Shown one piece after another: positions 1 through 9,521 of a DNA stretch of 64,000 bases. A program made the position numbers and the translations under genes. Source of the DNA: Algoriphagus faecimaris (lineage in GTDB: Bacteria; Bacteroidota; Bacteroidia; Cytophagales; Cyclobacteriaceae); contig NZ_FNAC01000002.1 in NCBI RefSeq assembly GCF_900101705.1, positions 1-64,000 on the forward strand, in the 5' to 3' direction. The notes below the pieces were generated by a model. The model was given only the letters and a program-made list of their open reading frames with translations, made no database searches and was not told the origin of the DNA. Position 1 is the first letter of the stretch. Every line of letters starts with the position of its first letter.

Positions 1-350
1 AGAACTTGGAGGCGAAAACCGCACAGCATTTAATCAAGGATTACATTGATTCAAACGCTGTGCTTCAAACAGATAAAAGTACCACCTTCTCAGACCTGAG
101 TGATTGTATTGATGTTCATGTCAGAGAAATCTCTGGTACACAAGAAGGCAATTTTAACCTCAAATGGGTTCATATTGCCATCAGTAACTTAAAGAAACAC
201 CTGCAGACATACCATATGATCAGCGAACGAATGATGCAGAACTATCTGGATGAGTTTTGTTACAAGCTAAACAGAAGATACTTCGGTCAAAAACTCTTTG
301 ACAGACTCATTATTGCTTCAATTTACCCATACTGGCATGATTGCGGATAA
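1..350 (+). CDS. IS1595-family (ISXO2-like) transposase, C-terminal part, cut by the window edge
   Basis: The frame is open at the left edge, so the gene begins outside the window and no real start is visible. About 115 residues are seen. They contain a T-D pair, then the W-x-H-x-x-I-S-N-L-K block and the Y-L-D-E-F-C-Y-x-L-N-R-R block that typify the end of ISXO2-like DDE/N transposases of the IS1595 family. The Asn of I-S-N-L-K is the expected third catalytic position in DDN members. No terminal inverted repeat is recognisable between the stop and the next gene, so the right end of the element is not defined. It may be an intact IS whose left part lies outside, or a remnant. Confidence 0.8.
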   Translation, partial: NLEAKTAQHLIKDYIDSNAVLQTDKSTTFSDLSDCIDVHVREISGTQEGNFNLKWVHIAISNLKKHLQTYHMISERMMQNYLDEFCYKLNRRYFGQKLFDRLIIASIYPYWHDCG

Positions 351-402
351 TCATAAAAAGAATTAAAAATACCATGTGCTGTTTTTTATTTTAAAAACAA
401 AT

Positions 403-424
403 CCCAAGCCAAAGCAGACTTGGG
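403..424 (-). terminator. probable terminator of the mnmD operon
   Basis: On the minus strand a CCCAAG...CTTGGG stem (403-408 with 419-424, 10-nt loop) is followed by ATTTGTTTTT. It lies 37 bp beyond the mnmD stop. The stem is short, so confidence is moderate. Confidence 0.45.
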
Positions 425-461
425 AGGGTATAAAGTAAAAGAGAGATGCATTTTTATGATT

Positions 462-1151
462 TTAAATCGGATCTTTCCAGGCTCTTGTCATTTCCTTTTT
501 GCCGGGAGGTCCGGGAGGGTTTTCGACACGAAGACCAAGTTCTTTGAGGTCACGTTTGAATTGCCCCATGGCTGAGTAGGTGGTGAAAACAGCTCCGGGT
601 CGCATTGAATCTACTATTTTTTGGAGTAAATCTTTTTTCCAAAGCTCAGGCTGTTTGCTTGGAGCAAAAGCATCAAAAAACACCACATCAGAAGGGTATA
701 GCTGCGCTTCTTCGAGGGTGACTTGGTCTTTTTTAAAGTTGAAATACTCTGATACTGGCCCGCCTTTATTCCATTCTACATCGTGTAGAAGCTGAAAATA
801 CTTATGGTAATGCCAGATAGCATCATTTTGATCGATATAATTTAGCTGAGAATAAATCTCTTTGGAGATGGGGTAGGGCTCCAGGGTATGGTACAGAACA
901 GGGATTTGATTTTGCTCAGCCCATACTAGCGTTAGCCAAGCATTCAGTCCTGTCCCAAAACCCACTTCAACTATTCGAATGGGCATTTTCTTTGGGTTGT
1001 GAGCTAGCCAAGAGTCCAAGCCATAAATTAAAAATACATGTAGGGACTCCTTGTATGCTCCGTGAAAGCTATGATAGCTTTCTTTTAAACCTTCATGATA
1101 AAGCGAATGAGAGCCATCTTCCGTTGTGATGATTTTCAACTGATCTGTCAT
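462..1151 (-). CDS. mnmD: tRNA 5-methylaminomethyl-2-thiouridine methyltransferase (MnmD-like, DUF752)
   Basis: A class I SAM-dependent methyltransferase expected to make the last methylation of mnm5(s2)U34 in the tRNA wobble position. A glycine-rich SAM loop (V-E-V-G-F-G-T-G-L-N) and the later motif V-V-F-F-D-A-F-A-P-S-K-Q-P-E-L-W are typical of the methyltransferase half of MnmC and of free-standing MnmD. The FAD-dependent oxidase half of proteobacterial MnmC is absent, as is usual outside that group. The frame is open to 1175, but the ATG at 1151 gives a four-base ATGA overlap with the ispF stop and is preferred. It is the last gene of M16 peptidase-ispF-mnmD. Confidence 0.85.
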   Translation of the reverse strand: MTDQLKIITTEDGSHSLYHEGLKESYHSFHGAYKESLHVFLIYGLDSWLAHNPKKMPIRIVEVGFGTGLNAWLTLVWAEQNQIPVLYHTLEPYPISKEIYSQLNYIDQNDAIWHYHKYFQLLHDVEWNKGGPVSEYFNFKKDQVTLEEAQLYPSDVVFFDAFAPSKQPELWKKDLLQKIVDSMRPGAVFTTYSAMGQFKRDLKELGLRVENPPGPPGKKEMTRAWKDPI

Positions 1152-1630
1152 GGTTTGTAAATTAGTGCGGTACAATATGCAGACACTCCTTCCTCTCTAC
1201 CTACAAACCCAAGCCATTCGGTCGTTGTTGCTTTAATAGAAATTTGACTTTCTGCCACATTCATTACTTCAGCTAGGCAGGTTTTCATGGCAGGAATATG
1301 TGGGTTGATTTTAGGGTTTTGTAGACAAATGGTGCTGTCCAGGTTTCCTAATTCGTAGCCTTCAGCTCGCAAGAGCTGCATTACCTCTCGTAGGAGTATT
1401 TTGCTATCAATACCTTTGTATTTGGGGTCTTTGTCAGAGAAATGATATCCGATGTCGCGGAGATTGGCTGCTCCTAGAATCGCGTCGCAGATCACGTGAA
1501 TCAATACATCTGCATCAGAATGACCGACAGCTCCTTTTTCATGGTCAACTTTGATGCCTCCCAGCCAAAAGTCATAGTCAGGTTTAAGCTGATGGACATC
1601 GTATCCAAAACCTATTCGAAATGTATTCAT
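1148..1630 (-). CDS. ispF: 2-C-methyl-D-erythritol 2,4-cyclodiphosphate synthase
   Basis: Makes the cyclic diphosphate intermediate of the non-mevalonate isoprenoid pathway in the cytoplasm. At 160 residues it has the family's normal size. The N-terminal G-Y-D-V-H (Asp11, His13) and H-S-D-A-D-V-L-x-H block (His45) carry the metal ligands, and D-I-G-Y-H-F-S-D-x-D-P follows. The start overlaps the end of the upstream M16 peptidase gene by four bases and the stop overlaps mnmD, so the three genes are translationally coupled. No other pathway gene lies nearby, although a polyprenyl synthase at 42 kb uses its products. Confidence 0.96.
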   Translation of the reverse strand: MNTFRIGFGYDVHQLKPDYDFWLGGIKVDHEKGAVGHSDADVLIHVICDAILGAANLRDIGYHFSDKDPKYKGIDSKILLREVMQLLRAEGYELGNLDSTICLQNPKINPHIPAMKTCLAEVMNVAESQISIKATTTEWLGFVGREEGVSAYCTALIYKP

Positions 1631-2871
1631 GATTCTATGGGTTGATAATATAAGACAGATGCTTGGTTTTCACGGATGAGCTGGTCAGCAGAAGCCTTGA
1701 TTTCCTCAGCAGTGATTTTTGATTTGGTCTCAAATTCTTTCCAGTAGAGGTCAGGATGCCCCTGATTGGCATAGAAAGCGAGATTCATTACTCTATTGAT
1801 CAGTTGGATAGACTCATAGGTCTTCATCGCTTCACTTTGGTTTTTGGATTTTTCTAGTTCGTTCTCAGAGATTTCTTTGCTCATGAACTCTCCCAAAGCA
1901 TCATCCAATGCCTCCTCTGCTTCTCTTGCATTCACACCGCTTTCCATTTTCCCGGAGAAGACCAACAGTCCAGGGTCCATGGACCCCAGTACATAAGCTC
2001 CTACGGAGGCAAATAATTTACCAGATTTGACCAATTTTTGTTCTAGAATAGATGATTTCCCAAAACCAAGGACATCTGAAATTAAGTCAGCCTGAAGAAA
2101 ACCCTCCTGAGTCTTGCCTGGCATTTTGTAAGCTTTGAATAGTGCTGCGGTAGGAACAGGGTAAAACACTTCTTTTTCCCGACGCATTTTTTGGGTCTCT
2201 TCTGATGGAATAGGGGGATTTTTTAATCCTATGGTTGGTATCGGTCCAAACCATTTCTCTGCAAGCCGCTTGACCTGCTCGGCAGTGACGGCTCCACCTA
2301 CGACTAGGATAGCATTATTGGGGCCGTAGTTTCTTTGATAAAAATCCCAAACATCCTCTCTTGTGTAGCCTTCAATATCCGCCGGAGAATCACCGATAGT
2401 AGGCCATCTATAGGGATGATTGTGGTAAGCCAGTGCCCTGAGGTGATGCCAAACATCGCCATAGGGTTGGTTGAGGTATCGCTGCTTAAACTCCTCCAAG
2501 ACTACTTTTCGCTGGGTCTCTATGGTTTTTTCGCTCAGGGTCAATTGTAGCATTCGGTCTGACTCCAGCCAAAAAGCCGTCTCTAGATTGGCCGCCGGGA
2601 GGTTCATATAATAATTGGTAATATCAGGGCTGGTGAATGCATTGCAGCTTCCTCCTACCCGCTCCAGTTCCCGATCAAATACAGGTACATTGGCTGAGGA
2701 CCCAAACATCAGGTGTTCAAAAAAATGTGCTAGACCTGTTTTTCCGGGGACTTCGTTTTTGGAACCCACTTTATAAAGCAGATTAAAAACAGCCATCTTG
2801 CTGGTTTGATCTTCATGGACAATAACCTCCAGTCCATTGTCGAGAAAAAAACGTTGATAGGGTAGCATCAT
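1627..2871 (-). CDS. M16 family zinc peptidase (pitrilysin/insulinase type)
   Basis: A 414-residue single-unit M16 peptidase. The inverted zinc motif H-F-F-E-H is at residues 49-53, with the distal Glu expected in the V-L-E-E block near residue 126, so this looks like the catalytic subunit and not an inactive partner. The S-P-D-x-T-N-Y-Y segment near residue 80 is also typical. No signal peptide is seen, so it is probably cytoplasmic or periplasm-facing by an unseen route. The second ATG (2868) is an equally good start. It heads the minus-strand set with ispF and mnmD and diverges from bshC. Confidence 0.88.
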   Translation of the reverse strand: MMLPYQRFFLDNGLEVIVHEDQTSKMAVFNLLYKVGSKNEVPGKTGLAHFFEHLMFGSSANVPVFDRELERVGGSCNAFTSPDITNYYMNLPAANLETAFWLESDRMLQLTLSEKTIETQRKVVLEEFKQRYLNQPYGDVWHHLRALAYHNHPYRWPTIGDSPADIEGYTREDVWDFYQRNYGPNNAILVVGGAVTAEQVKRLAEKWFGPIPTIGLKNPPIPSEETQKMRREKEVFYPVPTAALFKAYKMPGKTQEGFLQADLISDVLGFGKSSILEQKLVKSGKLFASVGAYVLGSMDPGLLVFSGKMESGVNAREAEEALDDALGEFMSKEISENELEKSKNQSEAMKTYESIQLINRVMNLAFYANQGHPDLYWKEFETKSKITAEEIKASADQLIRENQASVLYYQPIES

Positions 2872-3069
2872 AGGTTGGCAAAGCTAAGTTTTTTGAAAAT
2901 AAGCCATGCTAAAAAGAAAGGCCTTTTCGCCTCTTTTGTTCCAAAATTGTAAGAATTGGCACTAATTTTTTCCCGTTGGTGGAAGATTCCTGATTTTTCA
3001 GAAAAAAGGCGAACTTTGGAGAAATGCTTAAAGTTTGAGCAAGAAGTTTTATCCTCCCCAAAATATCTC

Positions 3070-4629
3070 ATGAAGAAGCATCTCATCGACCTAGAAAAGA
3101 CCAATCAATTCTCCACGTTTTTTTTGGATTACCTGAAAGGAAAAGCAGAGTTGAGACCTTTTTATGGTCATTTGCCCAAGATCGAAAGCTTTGAAGAGGC
3201 CATTAAGAAAAAGGATTTTACTGCTGAATACAGAAAAACTCTTTGTCAAAGCCTGGAGAGGCAATACCAAGGAGTCGAGCTTTTTGAGGAGGAAAAAAGT
3301 CAGCTTTCGCACTTAAAATCTGAAAACACCTTTACGGTCACGACTGGTCATCAGCTTAATCTTTTTACCGGGCCACTTTATTTCATTTATAAGATAGTTT
3401 CCACGATTAATCTGGCCGCAAGATTAAAAAAGGAATATCCGGCCTACAATTTTGTCCCCATGTATTGGATGGCTTCCGAGGATCATGATTTTGCAGAAAT
3501 CAATTATTTCAAACTTGACGGGAAGAAATACGCTTGGCAGACCAATCAAACAGGTGCAGTGGGTGATTTCAACCTAGATGCTTCATTTCAGGAGTTTTTG
3601 AAGTCGCTTAGTTTCGCTCCGGAGCTCTTTAAAAAAGCTTACTCCAGTTCAAAGACCTTGAAGGAAGCTGTACGGAAGTACGTCCATGAGCTCTTTGGAG
3701 AAAAAGGCCTACTGATCATCGACGGACACGATGTAGAGCTCAAAGCCCAATTCAAGGAGGTAATGAAAGAGGATGTGTTTAATCATGGTCCCTATAAGGA
3801 AGCTACCCTAAAGACAGAGTCTTTGGAGTCGCTCGGCTATGGTGGGCAGATTTTCCCGAGGGAAATTAATTTTTTCTATTTGGATTCAGGGATTAGGGAG
3901 CGGATTGAGCAGAAAGGGGAGGATTTTTATGTTTTAAACACAAATCTAAAATTTTCAAAAACTGAGCTAAATGAACTGATTGAGCAGCATCCGGAGAGAT
4001 TTAGTCCCAATGTAGTGCTGAGACCGCTCTATCAAGAAATGATTTTGCCAAATCTGGCCTACTTGGGAGGTCCTGCAGAGGTGGTGTATTGGCTGCAACT
4101 GAAAGGTGTCTTTAAGCTTTTCAAAACGCCTTTTCCTATTTTGCTTCCAAGGAATTTTGCTTTATTACTCAACGCTGAGGTTCAGCGAAAAATCCAAAAG
4201 CTTGAATGGCGGATTGAGGATCTTTTTTCTGATTTGGATAAATGGCGGCGCGATTTTGTTTGTAAGCACGCGCAAGAGGATATAGAAATGACAGTGGAAA
4301 AAAAAGCAATCGAATCCCTTTTTGATGCCCGTGGTGAAAGTGCTGCACTCCTAGACAAAAGTCTAAAGGAGGCTTTTGAATCTGCTAAGGTCCGTTCATT
4401 CAAAATTTTGGATCAGATGGGTAGGAAAGTTAGAAAAGCAGAAGAGCGGCGACAAAAGGTAATGTTAGACCGATCTTCTGCTATTGAAGAATTTATCAAA
4501 CCTGGAGGATCACCTCAAGAGCGGGTGGTCAATATGATGCAGTTTTATTTAGAGGATCCTGAATTGATTGAGAAGCTCTTCGAACATTTTGATCCTTTGG
4601 ATTTTAGAATGGTGGTTTTGGAGAATTAA
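3070..4629 (+). CDS. bshC: Bacillithiol biosynthesis cysteine-adding enzyme BshC
   Basis: Predicted last enzyme of bacillithiol synthesis, joining cysteine to glucosaminyl-malate. The protein (519 residues from the chosen start) has family blocks such as V-T-T-G-H-Q-L-N-L-F-T-G-P-L-Y near residue 95 and Y-W-M-A-S-E-D-H-D-F-A-E-I, which holds the conserved D-H-D. A long open stretch upstream reaches 2956, but the ATG at 3070 begins the conserved region and gives normal length, so the extra 38 residues are rejected. The stop overlaps the next gene (TAATG), suggesting co-transcription with the cyclo-ligase. The C-terminal third is rich in charged helices, as expected for the coiled-coil dimer segment of BshC. 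Confidence 0.92.
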   Translation: MKKHLIDLEKTNQFSTFFLDYLKGKAELRPFYGHLPKIESFEEAIKKKDFTAEYRKTLCQSLERQYQGVELFEEEKSQLSHLKSENTFTVTTGHQLNLFTGPLYFIYKIVSTINLAARLKKEYPAYNFVPMYWMASEDHDFAEINYFKLDGKKYAWQTNQTGAVGDFNLDASFQEFLKSLSFAPELFKKAYSSSKTLKEAVRKYVHELFGEKGLLIIDGHDVELKAQFKEVMKEDVFNHGPYKEATLKTESLESLGYGGQIFPREINFFYLDSGIRERIEQKGEDFYVLNTNLKFSKTELNELIEQHPERFSPNVVLRPLYQEMILPNLAYLGGPAEVVYWLQLKGVFKLFKTPFPILLPRNFALLLNAEVQRKIQKLEWRIEDLFSDLDKWRRDFVCKHAQEDIEMTVEKKAIESLFDARGESAALLDKSLKEAFESAKVRSFKILDQMGRKVRKAEERRQKVMLDRSSAIEEFIKPGGSPQERVVNMMQFYLEDPELIEKLFEHFDPLDFRMVVLEN

Positions 4630-5198
4630 TGATGGAGAAAGTTGAGTTTCGCCAAAAATACCTCCGAAAACGAGAGAATCTAAATCCCGAGCAACGCCTA
4701 GCGTTCAATGATGCCATTCAAAAGCGCGCAATTGAGTTTTTAGAAAAACGTCCACAGCTGGGTGGAATACATCTCTTTTTGCCTATAGATCGACAAAATG
4801 AAGTAGATACGCTTCCAATTTTAACCTACCTATGGCATAATGATCGGATGGTCTTTACTTCCAAAGTAATCAGAGGAAGCCTCAGAATGGAGACCTTGAC
4901 CATCCCAAGAGGGGTAAAGCTGATTCCCGATCATTGGGGGATCCCGATTCCCGAAAGCTTTGACCTAGTGACCACTGAGGCAATTGATATTGTTTTTGTG
5001 CCCTTACTGGCTTTCGATGAGGAAGGAGGAAGAATAGGCTTCGGAAAGGGCTATTATGATGTTTTTCTTGCCTCATTAGCGGAGACAGTACTCAAAGTGG
5101 GGTTGAGTTTTTTTGAGCCTGAGCCTAGCCTACCTAAAGAATCTCATGATATTCCTTTGGATTATTGTATTACTCCAGAAAAAATTTTTACTTTTTAG
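4629..5198 (+). CDS. 5-formyltetrahydrofolate cyclo-ligase
   Basis: Converts 5-formyl-THF to 5,10-methenyl-THF using ATP. The protein has 189 residues, usual for the family. The diagnostic G-R-I-G-F-G-K-G-Y-Y-D block (phosphate and folate site) is at residues 134-144, and basic N-terminal K-x-x-Y-L-R-K-R is also typical. The first of two adjacent ATG codons overlaps the bshC stop; the second is equally possible. It shares the bshC transcript and is followed closely by a small outer-membrane protein gene. Confidence 0.93.
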   Translation: MMEKVEFRQKYLRKRENLNPEQRLAFNDAIQKRAIEFLEKRPQLGGIHLFLPIDRQNEVDTLPILTYLWHNDRMVFTSKVIRGSLRMETLTIPRGVKLIPDHWGIPIPESFDLVTTEAIDIVFVPLLAFDEEGGRIGFGKGYYDVFLASLAETVLKVGLSFFEPEPSLPKESHDIPLDYCITPEKIFTF

Positions 5199-5220
5199 TC
5201 CGTTTTATCTACAAGAATTT

Positions 5221-5718
5221 ATGAAAAAGCTTGTTTTGGTTTCTGTGCTTGCCTTGGTGCTGTTTTTAGTGGAGTCTAGAGAGTCAAAGGCTCAAGTAGG
5301 CGCTTATAACACGATGATAGGTGTCACAGGGGGCACCAATGTGGGAGGCACAGTAAAGCAATTTATCTCTGAACAGGGTGCTATTGACCTTTTGGTCTAC
5401 AATCGCTGGAAAGGGTGGGTGGGTGCTTTGCTTTACGAGCATCATATGAATATTCGAGAATTTGAAGGCCTAGAGTGGTATATAGGAGGAGGAGCGCATT
5501 ATGGAATGTGGAAAGACGGAAAAGGCGAACCCCCTTGGGTCTATAAAATAGATCAAGACTACAATGTATTTGGAGTAGACGCTATTGTTGGTTTAGAATA
5601 CAATATCAACAGAAGTAACTTCTATGTGGGTTGTTATTGGAAGCCCGCTTATAATTTTGAAGAATTCACGAAGCTCTGGGAGGATGAGGCGGCTTTTACG
5701 CTCAGATATTCCTTTTGA
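5221..5718 (+). CDS. Small outer-membrane beta-barrel-like protein, function unknown
   Basis: A 165-residue protein with a clear signal peptide (M-K-K, hydrophobic core, ending S-K-A-Q near residue 24). The rest alternates glycine-rich and aromatic strands (T-G-G-T-N-V-G-G, Y-I-G-G-G-A-H-Y-G-M-W) and ends R-Y-S-F with C-terminal Phe, the usual signature of an outer-membrane barrel. I do not recognise a specific family. An in-frame stretch upstream from 5113 lies inside the cyclo-ligase gene; the ATG at 5221 is preferred because the signal peptide starts there. It is 22 bp from the upstream stop, so may be read on the same transcript. Confidence 0.7.
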   Translation: MKKLVLVSVLALVLFLVESRESKAQVGAYNTMIGVTGGTNVGGTVKQFISEQGAIDLLVYNRWKGWVGALLYEHHMNIREFEGLEWYIGGGAHYGMWKDGKGEPPWVYKIDQDYNVFGVDAIVGLEYNINRSNFYVGCYWKPAYNFEEFTKLWEDEAAFTLRYSF

Positions 5719-6295
5719 TTTGGTGGAATTGGTTTAAAAAGCCACCATTTTTTTTCAATTCTTCAAGGAAATAGATTTTTATTGTTGAAAAAGAAACCAA
5801 AAAGGTATTTTCTTTAATTTTTTTTCAATTCTTCTAGTGCTTATTAGATAAAGACCAAAATTTATTTTTACAGAACTCGCATTTACATCAATGAAATTTC
5901 ACAAGGATTATTTTTTACTATTTTATTGAAGGGGAATTAAAAAATAACGGAGTAAAATTTTTTTTTTGCATCCATAGTATTTCTTTATCTCCAGAATAAA
6001 ATTTTGTATTTATTAAGAAATAAAGATGATTCGGTTAATTATTGTTAATATCTCTTATGTTACAAAATATTCATCTTGAATAACCGCCTACACAAAATTT
6101 TTACCGCCTGAGGCTTAAAAATGTTAAAAAATCAATATTAAGGTAATAATATTGAACTTATTAAGCTTATGAGATATATAAATGTAAAAATACATGTTTA
6201 AAATTGTATTTAAATAATTTTACGCTACTATTTCCCTGATTTTGAAATTCGATTTAAAGGGATTTTCTTTACGTATCAACTAAACTAAATACCTT
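5719..6295. other. 577-bp A/T-rich intergenic region before the susCD operon
   Basis: No gene is seen. The stretch is unusually A/T rich, with several runs of T and A, and must contain the promoter of the SusC gene. A small inverted repeat ATGTA-AAAA-TACAT is at 6182-6195 and GCCT-G-AGGC near 6105. I could not find a convincing TAnnTTTG box at a suitable distance from the SusC start, and no riboswitch or small RNA is recognised. Confidence 0.5.
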
Positions 6296-9200
6296 ATGAG
6301 AAAAGCTTTACTCTTTGTTGTTGCGCTTTTCACCATGACACTCAGTTATGAGGTGTCGGCGCAACAGCGGGTAATTACCGGAACGGTAATTTCCGACGAA
6401 GATGGACTTGGCTTGCCGGGTGCAACCGTCCTCGTGAAGGGTACGACTGTAGGTACTACCACCGATCTGGATGGTAATTACTCGATCAGCGTCCCTGCGG
6501 GTTCAGATGTCCTGATTTTCTCTTTTGTGGGCTTGGAGTCCAAAGAAGAGGTGATCGGGAATCGAACCGTTATTAATGTCACCCTTACTGCTGATGCTGC
6601 CCAACTATCCGAAGTGGTAGTGACGGCGATCGGTATAGAAAGGGAAAAGAAAGCCTTGGGTTATGGCGTTACCTCCGTAGGTAACGAGCAACTCGAAAAT
6701 CGTCCAGAGCAAGACGTTGCCCGCGTTTTGCAAGGAAAAGTACCAGGGGTAAATATCACTTCAACCAACGGTATGTCTGGTTCGGGTACCAACATGGTAA
6801 TTAGAGGTTATTCCTCTGCTACTGGTTCTAATCAGCCATTGTTCGTTGTAGATGGTGTGCCTTTTAACACAAGCACGAATGCTGAGAATGGCTTTACCAC
6901 AGGTGGTGCAACTACTTCTTCTCGATTCTTGGATATCGACCCGAACAACATCGAGTCTATGTCTGTATTGAAGGGCTTGTCTGCTACTGTACTATATGGT
7001 GACCAAGGACGAAATGGTGTAATTTTGATTACAACCAAGTCTGGTGCTTCTAAAAGAAAAGCAGCAGAAGTAACGATCAACCAATCTGTATTTACCAACG
7101 AAGCGGCTTCTTTGCCTACTTATGGACAGATTTATGGTAATGGTTTCCAGCAAGGAAATGGATTCTTCTTCTCCAACTTTGGTGGAAGAATGGACATCGG
7201 TTCTACGGTGAATCACCCTTATGCTACTTCTTCTCTTGCATCGATTAGAAATGCATTCCCTGAGTTTTTCAATGCTGACGGAACTCCTGTTCAGTACGAA
7301 TACAAGGCTTATGCAGATCCTTCTGAGATATTCTTCAGAAAAGGTCTAATCAGTAACACCTCTATTCAGGTTTCTGGTGCTTCTCAAAATACTAGCTATA
7401 ACGCAAGCTTTGGCTACACGGATGAGGAAGGTTTTACTCCAGGAAACAAATTGAATAAATACAATTTCGGTTTGGGGATTAACACGGCTGTCACGGACAA
7501 GCTTACCGTAAAATCATCGTTCACCTTTGCGATCACAGACTTGGAATCACCTCCGGTTAACGCCGCATTTGGTTCAGGTCCTTCAGGAGGTATTCCGTCA
7601 GTATTTGCTCACGTGCTATACACGCCTAGATCTGTGGATTTGGGAGGGCTTCCTTGGGAAAACCCAGTAGATAGAAGCTCTGTGTACTATAGAGGAGGTA
7701 ATGATATAGTTAATCCAATTTGGTTGGTTAATAACTATCAAAACACTTCAGATGTACAGCGATTCTTCAACTCTACCTCTATCAATTACGATATCAATGA
7801 TGATTTCTTTATCACTTATCGTATTGGTTTGGATACGTATACAGAATTGCAAGAAGCCAGATATAATAGAGGTGGACCGTCTTCTAGTTTGGCTACCCAG
7901 ACAGGTTATTACCGCTCTACCAATATCACTAACACCATTTGGAACCAAGATTTGGTGATCAACTGGAAAAAAGAATTTTCTGATGATTTTGGAATGAGTG
8001 CCTTGATCGGTGGAAACTCAAGATATGACACCTATGCCCAAAATGGAGTGGCATCTCAGGGTCAGTTAGCTTTCGGGTTGTTCCGTCACTCTAACTTCCG
8101 TCAGTCCTCTTCTAATGATGCCTATAACGGGAATAACCTCAACAGAACTCAAGAAGAGCGAAGAATGGGGATCTATGCCAACGTTACTTTAGATTATAAA
8201 AACTACTTGTACTTAAACTTGTCCGCTAGAAATGACTGGACTTCTACAGTAGAACCTGAAAACAGAAGAATTCTTTATCCAGGAGCTTCCGTTTCCTTCA
8301 TTCCTTCCACAGCTTTTGACTGGAATTCGAATGTAGTCAACGACCTTAAGCTTCGATTGGGTTATGGTACTTCTGCAGGTTTCCCTCGTCCTTATAGAAC
8401 AAGAAATATTCTTGAACAAACTGCAAGGGCATTTGATAGAGATGGTAATGTGTCTCCAACTCACTCAGTAGATAATCTATTGGGTAACGCCGATTTGAGA
8501 CCTGAGTTGCACGAAGAGACAGAATTTGGAGTCGAGGCAGTGATGTTCAATAACAAATTGACTTTCGATCTTTCTTTGTATCAGAAAAATACCAGAGACT
8601 TGATTACTCAGTCTCCTATTGATCCTGCTACAGGATTTACCTCCACTGCGATCAACATCGGTAAGATCAGAACTAGAGGTATCGAATTTCAGGCTACTGT
8701 CAATCCTGTGACTACCGCTTCAGGATTCAACTGGAACTCTACCGTCAACTGGGGTCTTTACAGATCTGTGACAGTTGAACTAGGTGGAGGACTGGAAGAA
8801 GTACTTGTTGCCGGCTTCACTACCTTGGGTAACTTTGCTATCCCAGGAGAGCCATTCAATGTGATCAAAGGAATTGGTTTTGATAGAGATGAGCAGACTG
8901 GACAGCCTATCATTTTGTCGAATGGACTTCAAAAGCCAGCTGCGGATCTTCAGATTCTAGGTGATCCAAACCCAAGATGGAATGGATCATGGATCAATAC
9001 CTTCTCTTACAAAGGATTTACACTTTCTGCCATGATGGAATACAGACACAAAGGAGCTATTTTCTCCAATACGGTGACTGCTACATTGGCAAGAGGGGTA
9101 ACCAAAGATCCTGTAGCTGATAGAGAATTGACCTTTATTATGCCAGGTGTGAAAGAAGACGGTACACCAAATGATAGACAAATTACCGCTTCCGATTACT

Positions 9201-9502
9201 TCTTCGGAGGATATCAAGGTGCTACTGATGAGCCAAACATATTCGATGGTTCTATGATCCGATTGAGAGAAGTTTCTCTAGCTTATGCCTTGCCTGCAAG
9301 CTTAATCTCGAAAACTCCTTTTAAGAGAGCGTCTCTTGCGCTTAGCGGCACCAACCTTTGGTTCCTAGCGCTGAACTTCCCACCAAACATGAATTATGAC
9401 ACGGATGTGTTGGGAACAGGTGTAGGTAACGGGTTAGGTTTCGACTTTGTAACTGGGCCTAGCTCCAGAAGATTTGGTGGAACCTTGACCTTGGCATTCT
9501 AA
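6296..9502 (+). CDS. SusC/RagA family TonB-linked outer-membrane transporter
   Basis: A 1068-residue TonB-dependent barrel. In order: a signal peptide ending V-S-A (about residue 22), a CarboxypepD_reg-like domain (about 26-105, with P-G-A-T-V-L-V-K-G-T-x-x-G-T-T-T-D), the SusC linker S-E-V-V-V-T-A, a plug domain (about 115-250, with F-V-V-D-G-V-P-F and L-Y-G-D-Q-G-R-N-G-V-I-L-I-T-T-K-S-G), then the barrel ending in Phe. No N-terminal anti-sigma-interacting (FecR/STN) extension is present. It is followed after 19 bp by its SusD partner. No glycoside hydrolase, regulator or peptidase is encoded in the operon, so the imported substrate cannot be inferred. Confidence 0.96.
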   Translation: MRKALLFVVALFTMTLSYEVSAQQRVITGTVISDEDGLGLPGATVLVKGTTVGTTTDLDGNYSISVPAGSDVLIFSFVGLESKEEVIGNRTVINVTLTADAAQLSEVVVTAIGIEREKKALGYGVTSVGNEQLENRPEQDVARVLQGKVPGVNITSTNGMSGSGTNMVIRGYSSATGSNQPLFVVDGVPFNTSTNAENGFTTGGATTSSRFLDIDPNNIESMSVLKGLSATVLYGDQGRNGVILITTKSGASKRKAAEVTINQSVFTNEAASLPTYGQIYGNGFQQGNGFFFSNFGGRMDIGSTVNHPYATSSLASIRNAFPEFFNADGTPVQYEYKAYADPSEIFFRKGLISNTSIQVSGASQNTSYNASFGYTDEEGFTPGNKLNKYNFGLGINTAVTDKLTVKSSFTFAITDLESPPVNAAFGSGPSGGIPSVFAHVLYTPRSVDLGGLPWENPVDRSSVYYRGGNDIVNPIWLVNNYQNTSDVQRFFNSTSINYDINDDFFITYRIGLDTYTELQEARYNRGGPSSSLATQTGYYRSTNITNTIWNQDLVINWKKEFSDDFGMSALIGGNSRYDTYAQNGVASQGQLAFGLFRHSNFRQSSSNDAYNGNNLNRTQEERRMGIYANVTLDYKNYLYLNLSARNDWTSTVEPENRRILYPGASVSFIPSTAFDWNSNVVNDLKLRLGYGTSAGFPRPYRTRNILEQTARAFDRDGNVSPTHSVDNLLGNADLRPELHEETEFGVEAVMFNNKLTFDLSLYQKNTRDLITQSPIDPATGFTSTAINIGKIRTRGIEFQATVNPVTTASGFNWNSTVNWGLYRSVTVELGGGLEEVLVAGFTTLGNFAIPGEPFNVIKGIGFDRDEQTGQPIILSNGLQKPAADLQILGDPNPRWNGSWINTFSYKGFTLSAMMEYRHKGAIFSNTVTATLARGVTKDPVADRELTFIMPGVKEDGTPNDRQITASDYFFGGYQGATDEPNIFDGSMIRLREVSLAYALPASLISKTPFKRASLALSGTNLWFLALNFPPNMNYDTDVLGTGVGNGLGFDFVTGPSSRRFGGTLTLAF

Positions 9503-9521
9503 ACCACAAACAGACAATACA

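Noticed and set aside
2868..3104. 78-residue minus-strand frame between the M16 gene and bshC
   Set aside because: Covers the divergent promoter region and the bshC start; low-complexity, no family features.
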